Assembly (NCBI GenBank): GCA_900129675.1
Contig: FSRD01000001.1
Coordinates: 299,501-363,500 of the forward strand
Length of the DNA: 64,000 nt
Direction of reading: 5' to 3'
DNA from: Bradyrhizobium erythrophlei
GTDB lineage: Bacteria; Pseudomonadota; Alphaproteobacteria; Rhizobiales; Xanthobacteraceae
Numbering within the stretch: the stretch's first letter is position 1; every line of letters begins with the position of its first letter. Made by a program: the position numbers and the translations under genes. Positions 52,997 to 63,161 of the stretch are shown here, piece by piece. Below the pieces are notes generated by a model. That model saw only the letters and a program-made list of their open reading frames with translations. It had not been told where the DNA came from and did not search any database.

Positions 52997-53033
52997 TGCA
53001 GTATTGGGCCGCAGTATTGGGCTGCAGTATTCG
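52997..53033. repeat. 13-bp tandem repeat upstream of groES
   Basis: Units tgcagtattgggc (52997) and cgcagtattgggc (53010) are followed by a partial tgcagtattcg (53023). The array ends next to the IS1182-like insertion. It occupies the expected groESL promoter region. Confidence 0.65.
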
Positions 53034-53039
53034 ACCTAG

Positions 53040-54492
53040 GAGCGTGTCCGAATAGTCGCTGTTCAATTCTGAGCGAGTCTGATTCAACCTTGGGCTATGA
53101 GCAAGTATTTTCGCCCCTGGAATATCGATCAGACGCTGCTTCTGCCGCCGAATGTGCAGGACTTCGTGCCGAAAGGCCATGTCTCGCGGTTTATCGTTGA
53201 ACTGGTGCGGGAGAGCCTCGATCTCAAGGAGATCACGGGCAGCTATGTGAGCGGGCTCGGGCAGCCGCCGTTCGACCCGCGCATGATGGTGGCGCTTCTG
53301 CTGCACGGCTATGCGAGTGGGCTGTATTCATCGCGGCGGATCGCGAAGGCCTGCCGCGAACGGAATGATTTTGTAATGATTGTCGCGCTCGATCCGCCGG
53401 ATTTTCGCACGATCAGCGACTTCCGCAAGCGGCATTTGAAGGCGCTCGGCGCACTGTTCCTGCAGGTTCTGAAGTTGTGCGAGACGGCAGGGCTGGTCAA
53501 ACTCGGCCATGTCGCGCTGGATGGCACGAAGATCAAAGCGAACGCGTCGAAACATAAAGCGATGAGTTATGAGCGCATGAAGAAACGCGAGGCGGAATTG
53601 AAAGCCGAGGTCGCTCGCATGCTGGCGGCCGCTGAGGCGGCGGATGCTCAGGAGGACGAGACTTTCGGCAAAGACAAGCGCGGCGACGAGCTGCCGGATT
53701 GGGCTGGCGACAAGCAGAAGCGGCTGGCCAAGATCCAGCAGGCGATGGCGGCGCTGGAGGCCGACGCCAGGCTGGCCGCGGAGGAAGAGCGTCGCATCGA
53801 GGCCGAAAAGGAACAGCAGCGCCAAGCCGAAGGCCGCAAGAAGCCGGGCAAACCGGCGGCGCCGGCATCGGACCAGCCTGATCCCAAGTCGCAACGCAAC
53901 TTCACCGATCCGGAAAGCCGCATCATGAAGTCGAAGGATGGCTTCGTTCAGGCCTATAATGCCCAGGCCGCCGTCGACGCGGGCGCCCAGATCATTGTCG
54001 CGCACGAACTGACGCAGTGCGGCAACGATCAGGGCCAGCTGGTGCCCCTGATCGAGGCCATCGAGAACAATCTCGGCCGCAAGCCGGAGCAGGCCTCAGC
54101 GGACTCCGGCTACTGCAGCGAATCCAATCTCGAAGCGCTCGAAGCCCACGGCGTCGACGGCTACGTCGCGCCCGGACGCGCCAAGCACCCGACAGCCGCG
54201 AACGGAAAAATCGGCGGACCGCTGACCCAACGGATGCGAAAGAAGATCGACGACGGCGGCTTCGAAACACCCTACCGATTGAGAAAGCAAGTGGTCGAAC
54301 CGGTGTTCGGACAGATCAAACAGGCGCGCGGCTTCCGCCAGTTCCTGTTGCGAGGCCTAGAGAAAGTGCGCGCCGAATGGGCCATGATCTGCACGGCCCA
54401 CAACCTCCTCAAGCTGTTCACCCTCGCAAAGGCCGCCTGAGCCGACTATCCTGCAATAAATGCCCGGTCGCGACCGCTATCTGGACGGGCTC
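53040..54492 (+). mobile_element. IS1182-like insertion sequence
   Basis: An element of about 1.45 kb with a single transposase. Terminal inverted repeats gagcgtgtccgaatag (left) and gagcccgtccagatag (right, reverse complement) match at 12 of 16 bases. CTAG occurs directly at both borders (53036-53039 and 54493-54496), consistent with a duplicated target. It is inserted about 115 bp upstream of groES. Confidence 0.75.
53097..54440 (+). CDS. IS1182 family transposase
   Basis: A 447-aa DDE transposase, intact. The N-terminal segment 'FRPWNIDQTLLLPPNVQDFV' and 'PPDFRTISDFRKRHLKALGA' are typical. The first Asp is in 'GHVALDGTKIKANASKHKAM'. A Lys/Glu/Ala-rich insertion (about residues 155-275) precedes 'YNAQAAVD', then 'SADSGYCSESNLEAL' carries the second Asp. 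The Glu lies in 'KQVVEPVFGQIKQARGF'. Confidence 0.9.
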   Translation: MSKYFRPWNIDQTLLLPPNVQDFVPKGHVSRFIVELVRESLDLKEITGSYVSGLGQPPFDPRMMVALLLHGYASGLYSSRRIAKACRERNDFVMIVALDPPDFRTISDFRKRHLKALGALFLQVLKLCETAGLVKLGHVALDGTKIKANASKHKAMSYERMKKREAELKAEVARMLAAAEAADAQEDETFGKDKRGDELPDWAGDKQKRLAKIQQAMAALEADARLAAEEERRIEAEKEQQRQAEGRKKPGKPAAPASDQPDPKSQRNFTDPESRIMKSKDGFVQAYNAQAAVDAGAQIIVAHELTQCGNDQGQLVPLIEAIENNLGRKPEQASADSGYCSESNLEALEAHGVDGYVAPGRAKHPTAANGKIGGPLTQRMRKKIDDGGFETPYRLRKQVVEPVFGQIKQARGFRQFLLRGLEKVRAEWAMICTAHNLLKLFTLAKAA

Positions 54493-54722
54493 CTAGGTGG
54501 GTCATTTTTGCGCTTCAAGGGGGCGCGGAAAAAATGGCGTCGTGCACGGCGGCGGTCCGGGGGCGAGCCGGATTGCGAGACACCGAGGCGGGTCGATTTC
54601 CCTTGGTCGCACCGGCATGGCGGCGGGCTCTCCGGCCGCCGTCAACCAGAGGCGGGCACCCCGAGCCCTTCCCTCGCAGGACCGCCGCAAGGCGATCGTG
54701 ATCGGCTGACTCCTTATTACTG
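54493..54722. other. Non-coding or doubtful stretch after IS
   Basis: The 230 bp have open frames on both strands (for example a minus frame across 54502-54732 starting MVLTVIRSQP). I have seen similar sequences annotated on either strand in rhizobia, but there is no good ribosome-binding site or domain here. No gene is called. Confidence 0.3.
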
Positions 54723-54926
54723 TTAGAACCAACCGTTCCAGGCTGGCCGCTTGGACATTGGCTGGGCGGATGCTTTTTCGGGCGTTTGCTTGGTGCGATC
54801 AGGCGACGGGTCCTTGATTTCCGGGAGTTTTCCTTCCGGTCGTCGCCTCGCCTGCTGTGAACGAACCGCTGCCCAGCGCCGTTCAAGCTGCTCCACGATG
54901 TGGCGCGGTATGTTGGGCTGATCCAT
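54723..54926 (-). CDS. Small hypothetical protein
   Basis: A 67-aa basic protein starting at the ATG after gagagg. The N-terminus 'MDQPNIPRHIVEQLERRWAA' is helical, and the rest is Lys/Arg/Pro-rich. Similar short proteins are common in Bradyrhizobium-like genomes; function is unknown. Confidence 0.55.
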   Translation of the reverse strand: MDQPNIPRHIVEQLERRWAAVRSQQARRRPEGKLPEIKDPSPDRTKQTPEKASAQPMSKRPAWNGWF

Positions 54927-55005
54927 TTGTCCTCTCCTGATCCGTAGAGGAAGGGCGCATTTGCAGCATAACCGGATGACGGGCCGCCGGTTCCACCCCT
55001 TCCCG

Positions 55006-55449
55006 TCAAATCGCCCGCTTGTTCGGCGCCGGATGCAGGCCGGCACCCCCTTCGATATTGCGCCAATCCGACTGCGCTTCATCGGCGCTTTCGAAAATAT
55101 GCGCGGCGACGCCCAGCTTCTCCAGGGCTTCGCCGAGCTTGATGCGCAGGAAGCCCGAGGTGGTGTAGCGGGAGACGCCAGAATAAAAGCGCTCGGTCAG
55201 GCTGCGCACCATCGCCGAATATTCGTCGAGCCATTCGGGCAGAATCGAAAAATTGTCGTAGTTGACGATCGCGTAGACGCGCCGGTTGAGCCCGCCCAGT
55301 CTCGCCTCGACGGCGCGCGCGATTGAATCGATGTCGGCGCGGCTGCGCAGTGCAAAGCGCTCCAGATTGACGAAGAACAGGTTTTGCTGCTCGTCGAGCG
55401 TGAAGCGCTGGCCGAGCGGGATCGTCAGCATATCGTTGCGCAGGTCCAT
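55006..55449 (-). pseudogene. Orphan C-terminal fragment of acyl-CoA:acid CoA-transferase
   Basis: A 147-aa frame that reads like the C-terminal domain of fused acyl-CoA:acetate/3-ketoacid CoA-transferases: 'LTIPLGQRFTLDEQQNLFFV', 'GGLNRRVYAIVNYDNFSILP', 'FYSGVSRYTTSGFLRIKLGE'. Full enzymes are over 500 aa, and nothing upstream continues the frame. It starts at an ATG with a weak site, so a short protein might still be made, but a truncated gene is more likely. Confidence 0.6.
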
Positions 55450-55500
55450 CGCACCTGCGATACGCCCCTCTGGCCGGCCGGGATGGGGCGAGCTTCTATC

Positions 55501-55580
55501 GCTGATTTGCCCGACGGGACAAGAGGATTATTTTCTTAAGACGGACTTGACAGAAAATCACTGATTTGCCCGTCGGGCGG
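55501..55580. repeat. Repeated ctgatttgcccg(a/t)cggg words
   Basis: 'gctgatttgcccgacggga' near 55501 and 'actgatttgcccgtcgggcg' near 55561 are two copies 60 bp apart, between the CoA-transferase fragment and the GNAT gene. Similar words flank genes in other rhizobia, by memory. Confidence 0.5.
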
Positions 55581-55601
55581 GTTTTCCACTAAGGTCACCC
55601 G

Positions 55602-56066
55602 ATGGACATGCTCGTCAAGCTCTATGCGCTGCCGGATTCCCGGCCTGCCTACGATCGATTGCTTAAGGCCGGAGTTGTCATGCGGCGCGCGCTCGCCCCC
55701 GAAAAGCACAAGGTCACAGCCTGGGTGCGGAAGGCATTCAGCGAGGCATGGGCCAGCGAAGCCGAGGTCGCCTTCAGCCGCCAGCCGGTCTCCTGCTTCA
55801 TCGCGGTCCAGCAAAAGAAGATCGTGGGATTCGCCTGCCATGATGCGACCTGTCCCAACTTCTTCGGTCCCACCGGCGTCGACCCGAAGGCGCAAAAAAA
55901 CGGAATCGGGGAAGCCCTGCTGTTCGCCTGCCTCGAGGACATGCGGCAACAGGGTTTCGGCTACGCCATCATCGGCGGCGTCGGGCCGGCTGACTTTTAT
56001 TCGAAAGCCGTCGGCGCAGTGGCGATCGAGGGCTCGGAGCCCGGGATTTATCGGGGGCTGCTGTAG
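55602..56066 (+). CDS. GNAT family N-acetyltransferase
   Basis: A 154-aa acetyltransferase-like protein. The acetyl-CoA pyrophosphate-binding segment is 'GVDPKAQKNGIGEALLFACL', close to the R/Q-x-x-G-x-G/A consensus, followed by 'GYAIIGGVGPADFYSKAVGA'. The substrate is unknown. It is a single gene next to decayed sequences. Confidence 0.78.
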   Translation: MDMLVKLYALPDSRPAYDRLLKAGVVMRRALAPEKHKVTAWVRKAFSEAWASEAEVAFSRQPVSCFIAVQQKKIVGFACHDATCPNFFGPTGVDPKAQKNGIGEALLFACLEDMRQQGFGYAIIGGVGPADFYSKAVGAVAIEGSEPGIYRGLL

Positions 56067-56465
56067 GTCCGTAGGGCGGATTGAGCCGACTGCGTCCGCC
56101 GCAGCTCGTCGAGCGAACCTGCTTCGGGTCAGCCTTACCTATGCTCTTCAAGTCTTCTAACCCACTTCTTAATTTGGCTCCCGCCTCCTTCAAGCTGCCT
56201 TCAAGTGCCGACTTGGCCGCCCTGTATCGCTCTTCATTCGAGAACTCCTGAAACACTACGGCCGGGGCCGCCGAGGGGTGCGGTGCGCCAAGGGCTAGAT
56301 TGCGGCCCCACGCGGCCAGCCTGGCATCCGAAGGCAGAAGACAACGTTGATCCATGTCAACATCATCCATCCAAGGGAGCCGACGCTTTTTGCGACTACC
56401 CTGTTGCGCCTGCGACTTTTCAGGAGGGCCGAGCTTCGCGCGTGAGGTCTTGGGAGGATTTCGCA
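56067..56465. other. 400-bp gap with a possible decayed reading frame
   Basis: The first part (56070-56130) is a gc-rich 'gtagggcggattgagccgac' type repeat. On the minus strand from an ATG at 56370, a frame reads 'AAWGRNLALGAPHPSAAPAV' and 'FSNEERYRAAKSALEGSLKE', which looks coding-like but matches nothing I know. No start site is convincing. The promoter of the AtoE-like gene should also be here. Confidence 0.3.
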
Positions 56466-57914
56466 ATGACAACAATGACAGCCGCATCTTCCGGTGGTCC
56501 AGCCAAGCAAGAAGGTGCACTGGTTCGGATCGCAATCGGCTTCACCGCGTGGGCGGAGCGCTGGTTTCCCGACGCCTTTATTTTTGTCGCTATTGCCGTC
56601 GTGGTGGTCGCGCTCGCAGCACTGATAAACGGGGCTTCGCCGCTTGCTGTCAGTGTAGCCTTCGGCAACGGCTTTTGGAGTCTGATCACCTTCACCATGC
56701 AAATGGCCTTCGTTGCTATCGGTGGATACGTGGTCGCTACCTCAGCCCCAGCGCGGCGCCTTATCGGCTGGCTTGCTGATTTGCCCAGCACCGGCACTGG
56801 TGCCGTGGGGCTCGTCGCCACCGTGAGCATATTGGCCTCGTTGCTTAACTGGGGGCTCAGCCTGATCCTTGGTGGACTGTTGGTGCTTGCGCTTGCGGCG
56901 CGCGGCGAATTGCGGATGGATTACCGCGCTGCAGCGGCTGCGGCGTATCTGGGGCTCGGTGCGACTTGGGCGATGGGGCTGTCTTCGTCGGCAGCGCAGT
57001 TGCAGGCAAATCCTGCAAGCTTGCCGAAGAGCCTATTGTCGATCACCGGCGTTATTCCGTTTTCCGAGACGATCTTTCTGTGGCAATCGATGGTGATTAC
57101 TGCTGCGCTTCTCGTGATTTCCGTCGTCATTGCGGTTCGGTCGGCCCCCGGACCCAACACCGCGGTCACCGCCGAAGCAATGGGGATCGATGCCTCGCGC
57201 GAAGACGCGATTGTCGTGGCGCCGCCCAGGCAGCCTGGGGAATGGCTCGAACATTCACCCATCCTTACTATTCTGCTCGCGCTCCTCGCGCTTGGCTGGG
57301 TGATCAACGAATTCTCTCGCCAAGATTGGATGATCGCAATTTCCAGCCTCAATACCTACAACTTCATGTTTATCATGCTCGGACTTCTCCTCCATTGGCG
57401 GCCGAAGCGATTTTTGGCGGCGGTTGTCAAGTCGGTACCGGCGACGTCCGGCGTGCTGATCCAGTTCCCGTTCTACGGCGCAATCGCCGCCATCCTGACC
57501 CAGGCGAAGAATGGTGCAGGCGCAACCGTTTCCGATCAGATCACCCATGCCTTCGTAAGCATGTCTACCCAGCATCTCTATCCGTTGGTGATCGGAATTT
57601 ATTCGGCGGTCCTGGGTTTCTTCATCCCGTCCGGGGGCGGGAAGTGGCTGCTCGAAGCGCCCTATGTCATGCAGGCGGCCACCGACCTCAAAGTGCACCT
57701 CGGCTGGGCTGTACAGGTGTACAATGCCGCGGAAGCATTGCCCAATCTCATCAACCCGTTCTGGATGCTGCCGCTGCTCGGCGTTCTAGGTCTGCGCGCT
57801 CGTGACGTCGTGGGTTTCACGTTCCTGCAATTACTCGTGCATCTGCCGGTCGTGCTGTTCTTGCTGTGGGCGCTGGCCTACACGCTAGAATATCATCCGC
57901 CGGTGATGCCATGA
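56466..57914 (+). CDS. AtoE/TIGR00366 family short-chain fatty acid transporter
   Basis: A 482-aa, about 12-helix membrane protein. Family segments are 'RWFPDAFIFVAIAVVVVALA', 'NWGLSLILGGLLVLALAARG', 'QFPFYGAIAAILTQ' and 'FFIPSGGGKWLLEAPYVMQA'. AtoE imports short-chain fatty acids such as acetoacetate or butyrate. The ATG at 56466 follows gggagg. The gene is less GC-rich than its neighbours, in keeping with transfer. A CoA-transferase fragment nearby could once have belonged to the same pathway. Confidence 0.85.
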   Translation: MTTMTAASSGGPAKQEGALVRIAIGFTAWAERWFPDAFIFVAIAVVVVALAALINGASPLAVSVAFGNGFWSLITFTMQMAFVAIGGYVVATSAPARRLIGWLADLPSTGTGAVGLVATVSILASLLNWGLSLILGGLLVLALAARGELRMDYRAAAAAAYLGLGATWAMGLSSSAAQLQANPASLPKSLLSITGVIPFSETIFLWQSMVITAALLVISVVIAVRSAPGPNTAVTAEAMGIDASREDAIVVAPPRQPGEWLEHSPILTILLALLALGWVINEFSRQDWMIAISSLNTYNFMFIMLGLLLHWRPKRFLAAVVKSVPATSGVLIQFPFYGAIAAILTQAKNGAGATVSDQITHAFVSMSTQHLYPLVIGIYSAVLGFFIPSGGGKWLLEAPYVMQAATDLKVHLGWAVQVYNAAEALPNLINPFWMLPLLGVLGLRARDVVGFTFLQLLVHLPVVLFLLWALAYTLEYHPPVMP

Positions 57915-57945
57915 GAAACGTCCCGACACTTAAGCTCGGAAGAGT

Positions 57946-58164
57946 TTAGTTCGCCAAATTCACGCCCGCCGCAGGCCATAGCTGGCTCCGATGGCAGCAC
58001 GCGAAACCATGCCATTGCGGCATTTCCGGCCTGCTTCGTGCTGCTTGGAAAACGGCCTCCTCACCGACCGAGAATTGTTTGGTGGGGATCATCGCCAGGG
58101 CGGGCTCGTCGAGTGTGATCGGGCGCACATTCGGTCCGACGGCGGTGGGGTAAGGAAGGTCCAT
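57946..58164 (-). CDS. Doubtful small ORF divergent from GG-leader peptide
   Basis: A 72-aa frame starting MDLPYPTAVGPNVRPITLDE and running into 'GEEAVFQAARSRPEMPQWHG'. It has no recognisable domain. It lies head-to-head with the peptide gene at 58185 and may be a shadow or a fragment. Confidence 0.25.
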   Translation of the reverse strand: MDLPYPTAVGPNVRPITLDEPALAMIPTKQFSVGEEAVFQAARSRPEMPQWHGFACCHRSQLWPAAGVNLAN

Positions 58165-58184
58165 CAGTGATGGAGGAGATCCCC

Positions 58185-58349
58185 ATGACCAAGCAGAATC
58201 AGAACCAGAACCGCCAAACCAGCAGGGCAGAACTTAGCCTGGACGAACTCGAAGCCGTTTCAGGCGGCGCCATCACCTGCCGCAAGGCAGGTCGAGATCA
58301 ACAGGAATACCTGACGTTCAAGCTCGATACGCTGTTGGTGAGCGGCTAA
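58185..58349 (+). CDS. 54-aa peptide with double-glycine leader
   Basis: A short peptide starting at the ATG after ggaggag. The leader contains 'ELSLDELEAVSGG', a textbook double-glycine processing site (ELxxxELxxVSGG). The mature part would be 26 aa, 'AITCRKAGRDQQEYLTFKLD', then TLLVSG. The words 'CRKAG..QQEYL..KL..LLVS' recall the middle of Hcp (type VI tube) proteins rather than a classical bacteriocin. No peptidase-ABC transporter or modification enzyme is in the window. Confidence 0.6.
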   Translation: MTKQNQNQNRQTSRAELSLDELEAVSGGAITCRKAGRDQQEYLTFKLDTLLVSG

Positions 58350-58421
58350 TGCCGCATTGGAGCTCGCGTAACGGGCCTCTGTTCAAAACTCGCAAGGAAT
58401 CCGCCAATTCGGCGGCCTCTA

Positions 58422-58452
58422 GCGGCGGATTACGCTGACGCTAATCCGCCGC
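58422..58452. repeat. Palindrome at the AraC truncation point
   Basis: Perfect 11-bp arms gcggcggatta (58422-58432) and taatccgccgc (58442-58452) around a 9-base loop. It belongs to the common rhizobial 'cggattac...gtaatccg' type. It sits exactly where the AraC homology begins. Confidence 0.65.
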
Positions 58453-58470
58453 CATCTGCAGGATCTAGCG

Positions 58471-58866
58471 GTGCTGGCGATCGGTGCGACGCGCGATGCC
58501 GAAATGATCGCAAGCCACCGCGGCATTCCCGCCGCGCGGCCGCGGGCGATCAAGGCCGACATTGTCAGGAATTTTGCCGACCGCGATCTCTCGATCGATG
58601 CCGTCGCGCTGCGCAACGGCATCACACCGCGCTACGTCAGCATGCTGCTCGAGAGCGATGCGACGACGTTTTCCGAATTCGTGCTGGCCCAGCGGCTGCA
58701 TCGGGCGCATCAGATGCTGACCGGCCAACGATGGTCGAACCGAACCGTGAGTTCGGTTGCGTTCGATGCGGGTTTTGGCGACCTGTCCTATTTCAATCGG
58801 ACCTTCCGCCGGCGCTATGGCGCGACACCCTCCGACGTCCGCAACAAGGCGCGAGGCGAGCAATGA
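58471..58866 (+). pseudogene. N-terminally truncated AraC family regulator
   Basis: The 131-aa frame holds only the C-terminal part of an AraC/XylS regulator: 'IVRNFADRDLSIDAVALRNG' for the first helix-turn-helix and 'NRTVSSVAFDAGFGDLSYFN' with 'RTFRRRYGATPSDVRNKARG' for the second. Homology seems to continue a few residues upstream ('LQDLAVLAIGATRDA') to the palindrome at 58452 and then stops. The N-terminal effector domain is lost. The reading start GTG at 58471 is nominal. Confidence 0.65.
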
Positions 58867-59100
58867 GGCTTGGGTACTCGAACGGCGGAAGAGCTTCATC
58901 ATCTTGTTCGCAAGCGCGCCACGTCCGGCGGACGGCCTGCTCGATGCAGAAAACAACCCAATGTTGCAATGGAGCCACAGCCAGTTCGTTCCGGCTGTGA
59001 CTATGATGCGACGGCGGGGCCTTGGATTCGGAGGGCGTCTTCCTGGCGGCAGATCGGACATCGCCAGCACTGGGAATGCCGGACTGGGAATGTAGTGGGA

Positions 59101-60572
59101 ATGAAACAGGTTGTTCTGGCCGGCACGGTGCTGCTGGCGACGGCGATCGGCGCTAACGCTGCCGATCTCCCGGTCAAGGCGTTCTTCAAGGCGCCGCCTG
59201 TGCCTTCCTGGAGCTGGAGCGGCTTCTACGCCGGCGTCAACGCCGGGTACTGCTTTGGCAACGATACCTTCGACGAGAATTTTGTCGGCGCCGCCCAGCT
59301 CCCGGGCGTCGGCCATGTTCTGCCGCGCGGGGCGGTGGCCGGCGGTCAGCTCGGCTACAACTGGCAGTTCGGTCATGTGGTGTTTGGCGTCGAAGGCGAC
59401 GGCCAGTGGACCGGTCAGCGGGATACCGGCTGCGGCGGCCTCGAATGTGTTCTCAACTTCAACGGCGAGGTCGGCGCCTTTTCGATGCGCCATGAGCTCA
59501 ATTGGTTCGCGACCGCGCGCGGCCGGGTGGGCTTGGCCAACGAGGGCTACCTGATCTATGCCACGGGCGGCGCGGCGTGGGCCGGCGTGCGCGAGACGGC
59601 GATGGGCCAGCTCGATGACGCGCGAGGCGAAGTCGCCGTGAACAATGTGCTGAGCGGCTGGGCGCTGGGCGGCGGCATCGAGGCGCGGCTGTGGGCAACT
59701 GGAGCGCCAAGGTCGAGTATTTGCATCTCGACTTCAACGGCACGAGCACGACGAGCCACATCGTCGGAGGACCCGTCGCCGGCGTCAGCTTTGATGTCAT
59801 GAGTTTGGCCAAGACCCGCGTCACCGACGACATCGCCCGCGTCGGTCTGAACTACGGATTCTGGAACACGCCGGCGGTGGCCCCGGCGCCGGTCGATCCA
59901 TCGGCCGCGGCGTGGCGCTGGACCGGCTTCTATCTCGGCATCAACGGCGGCTATGGCACCGGCAACACCACGTTCCAGCAATACAATTTCATCGATCCTG
60001 CGGTGCTGCCGCCGGGACCCGGCATCACCAATAACGTCTCCTCGTTTGCCCCCCAGAAGCTCGGACCGCGGGGCGGCCTGGTTGGCGGCCAGGGCGGTTT
60101 CAACTGGCAGATCGAGCATGTCGTTGTCGGCGTCGAGGGCGACGCGCAATGGACCAATCAGGATGATGTCGGCTGCGGCCAGGCTTGCATCTCCGGCGAT
60201 CGCGAGGCTCAACAGCTCAACTGGTTTGCAACGGCGCGTGCGCGCCTCGGCTGGGCCAACGACGGCTATCTGCTGTACGTGACCGGCGGCGGCGCCTGGG
60301 GCGAGATCGAACAAACCAGCACGATGGTGTCCAGCGACGTTTTCACCTTGCATTCGAAGCAGACCCGCAGCGGCTGGGTCGGTGGTGGCGGCATCGAGGC
60401 CCGGCTCGTCGGCAACTGGACCGTAAAGGCCGAATATCTCCATATCGATCTCGGCAGCACGACCAATTCGCTCGCGGTCGCCGACATTTTCTATAACTCT
60501 TTCTCGGTCAAATCCTCGTTCCGCGACGACATCTTCCGCGCCGGCTTGAACTACAAGCTGGGTGCAAACTAG
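59101..60572 (+). pseudogene. Frameshifted double beta-barrel outer-membrane protein
   Basis: From ATG 59101 a signal peptide (ending ANAADL) leads to an Omp25/31-like 8-strand barrel: 'WSWSGFYAGVNAGYCFGNDT', 'GGQLGYNWQFGHVVFGVEGD', 'ELNWFATARGRVGLANEGYL'. The frame breaks near 59693, where ctg-gtg-ggc has become ctg-tgg-gca (one G lost). The next frame continues 'NWSAKVEYLHLDFNGTSTTS' and then a second complete barrel ('WRWTGFYLGINGGYGTGNTT') to the stop at 60572. An intact version would have about 490 aa with two barrels. Confidence 0.75.
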
Positions 60573-61419
60573 AGCCTGTCCTCAATTAGCGGATTCCCAA
60601 GAGGTTCCCCAAGTGATTCATGGGAGGTCAACTTGATTCGGAGTTGACTGAATGCGCCGTTACGCCCTTCGCGACGATCAATGGGACAGGATCAAGGATA
60701 TTTTGCCGGGACGTGAGGGTCACGTCGGCGCGACGGCCAAGGATAATCGGCTGTTTGTAGAAGCAGTTCTCTATCGTTATCGCGCCGGCATGCCCTGGCG
60801 GGATCTGCCGGAACGTTTTGGCGACCCGATCAAGATTCACACCCGATTTTCGCGCTGGGCGAAGAGCGGGGTATGGAAGAAGATGTTCGAGATGCTGGCT
60901 GCCGACGCGGACAATGAATACGCCATGATCGACAGCACGATCGTACGCGCGCGCCAGCACAGTGCCGGCGCCCAAAAAAAGACGGCGAAGACCAGGCGAT
61001 CGGGCGCAGCAAAGGCGGGTTGAGCACCAAAATCCATGCCATGGTCGATGCACTTGGCAATCCGTTGGCGTTCCTGCTGACCGCAGGGCAAGCCCACGAT
61101 TTGGAAGGCGCTGCCGCGCTGCTGCCTCAGATGCAGGCCGATACCTTGTTGGCGGACAAGGCCTTCGATGCCGATCTACGTGTCATCGAGCCTCTGCTTG
61201 CGGCAGGAAAAACGCCGGTGATCCCGCCCAAGAGCAATCGAAAGCTCCAACGCGCCTACGACAAGGAACTGTACAAAGCGCGCCACCTCATGGAAAACCT
61301 CTATTGCAAGCTCAAACAGTATCGAGCCATAGCCACCCGCTACGATAAGACCGCCAGAAACTTTCTCGCCGCAGTCCATCTCGCCGCCGCAGTCATTTGG
61401 CTCAATTGAGGACAGGCTC
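60572..61419 (+). mobile_element. IS5-family (IS427-like) insertion sequence
   Basis: An 848-bp element. Terminal inverted repeats gagcctgtcctcaatt are perfect over 16 bases at both ends. Flanking TA on each side within CTAG (60569-60572, 61419-61422) marks the target. It interrupts the CTAG containing the TAG stop of the outer-membrane protein gene but restores the same stop. Confidence 0.88.
60652..61409 (+). CDS. IS5 family transposase (two frames, -1 frameshift)
   Basis: Frame 1 (60652-61023, 123 aa) holds 'RRYALRDDQWDRIKDILPGR', 'GMPWRDLPERFG' and the first Asp in 'YAMIDSTIVRARQHSAGA'. Frame 2 (to 61409) continues 'GRSKGGLSTKIHAMVDALGN', then 'LLADKAFDADL' (second Asp) and 'HLMENLYCKLKQYRAIATRY' (Glu). 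The frames join by a -1 shift on the run a7g (60974-60981), the usual mechanism in IS427-like elements. The fused product is about 252 aa. Confidence 0.87.
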
Positions 61420-61521
61420 TAGATCGTTTTCACGCGAAGGCCTGCCCCGCACTTGAACCGGGGGCAGGTTCTCGCCCGTGTCGTCTGCGGTGCATGACGA
61501 CCGACATAACAGCGAACCGTC

Positions 61522-62979
<1,458 letters not shown>

Positions 62980-63161
62980 CGCAAGCCCCTTCGTCGGGTG
63001 TTCGTGAGCTCCCGATAAGATCAGGAAGGGGCGATCTTTCCAAGCCTGGTGAAACGTGACCGTCGGGAGATGCGCGGGCTTTGGCGCGCCGGCGGCGAGG
63101 CGGTCACGATGCGCCGCCGGGATTTACGACGAATTCTGCGATCAACCCGGCCAGCCGTCAT

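Noticed and set aside
52924..53096. CIRCE element (ttagcactc-N9-gagtgctaa) upstream of groES
   Set aside because: Searched by eye on both strands and not present.
54502..54732. Minus-strand 76-codon frame after the IS1182-like element
   Set aside because: Openness on both strands, no ribosome-binding site and no domain; overlaps the better-supported 67-aa gene end.
60652..61023. IS5 frame 1 as a separate gene broken by mutation
   Set aside because: The a7g run and matching continuation in the -1 frame indicate programmed frameshifting, as usual for this IS group.
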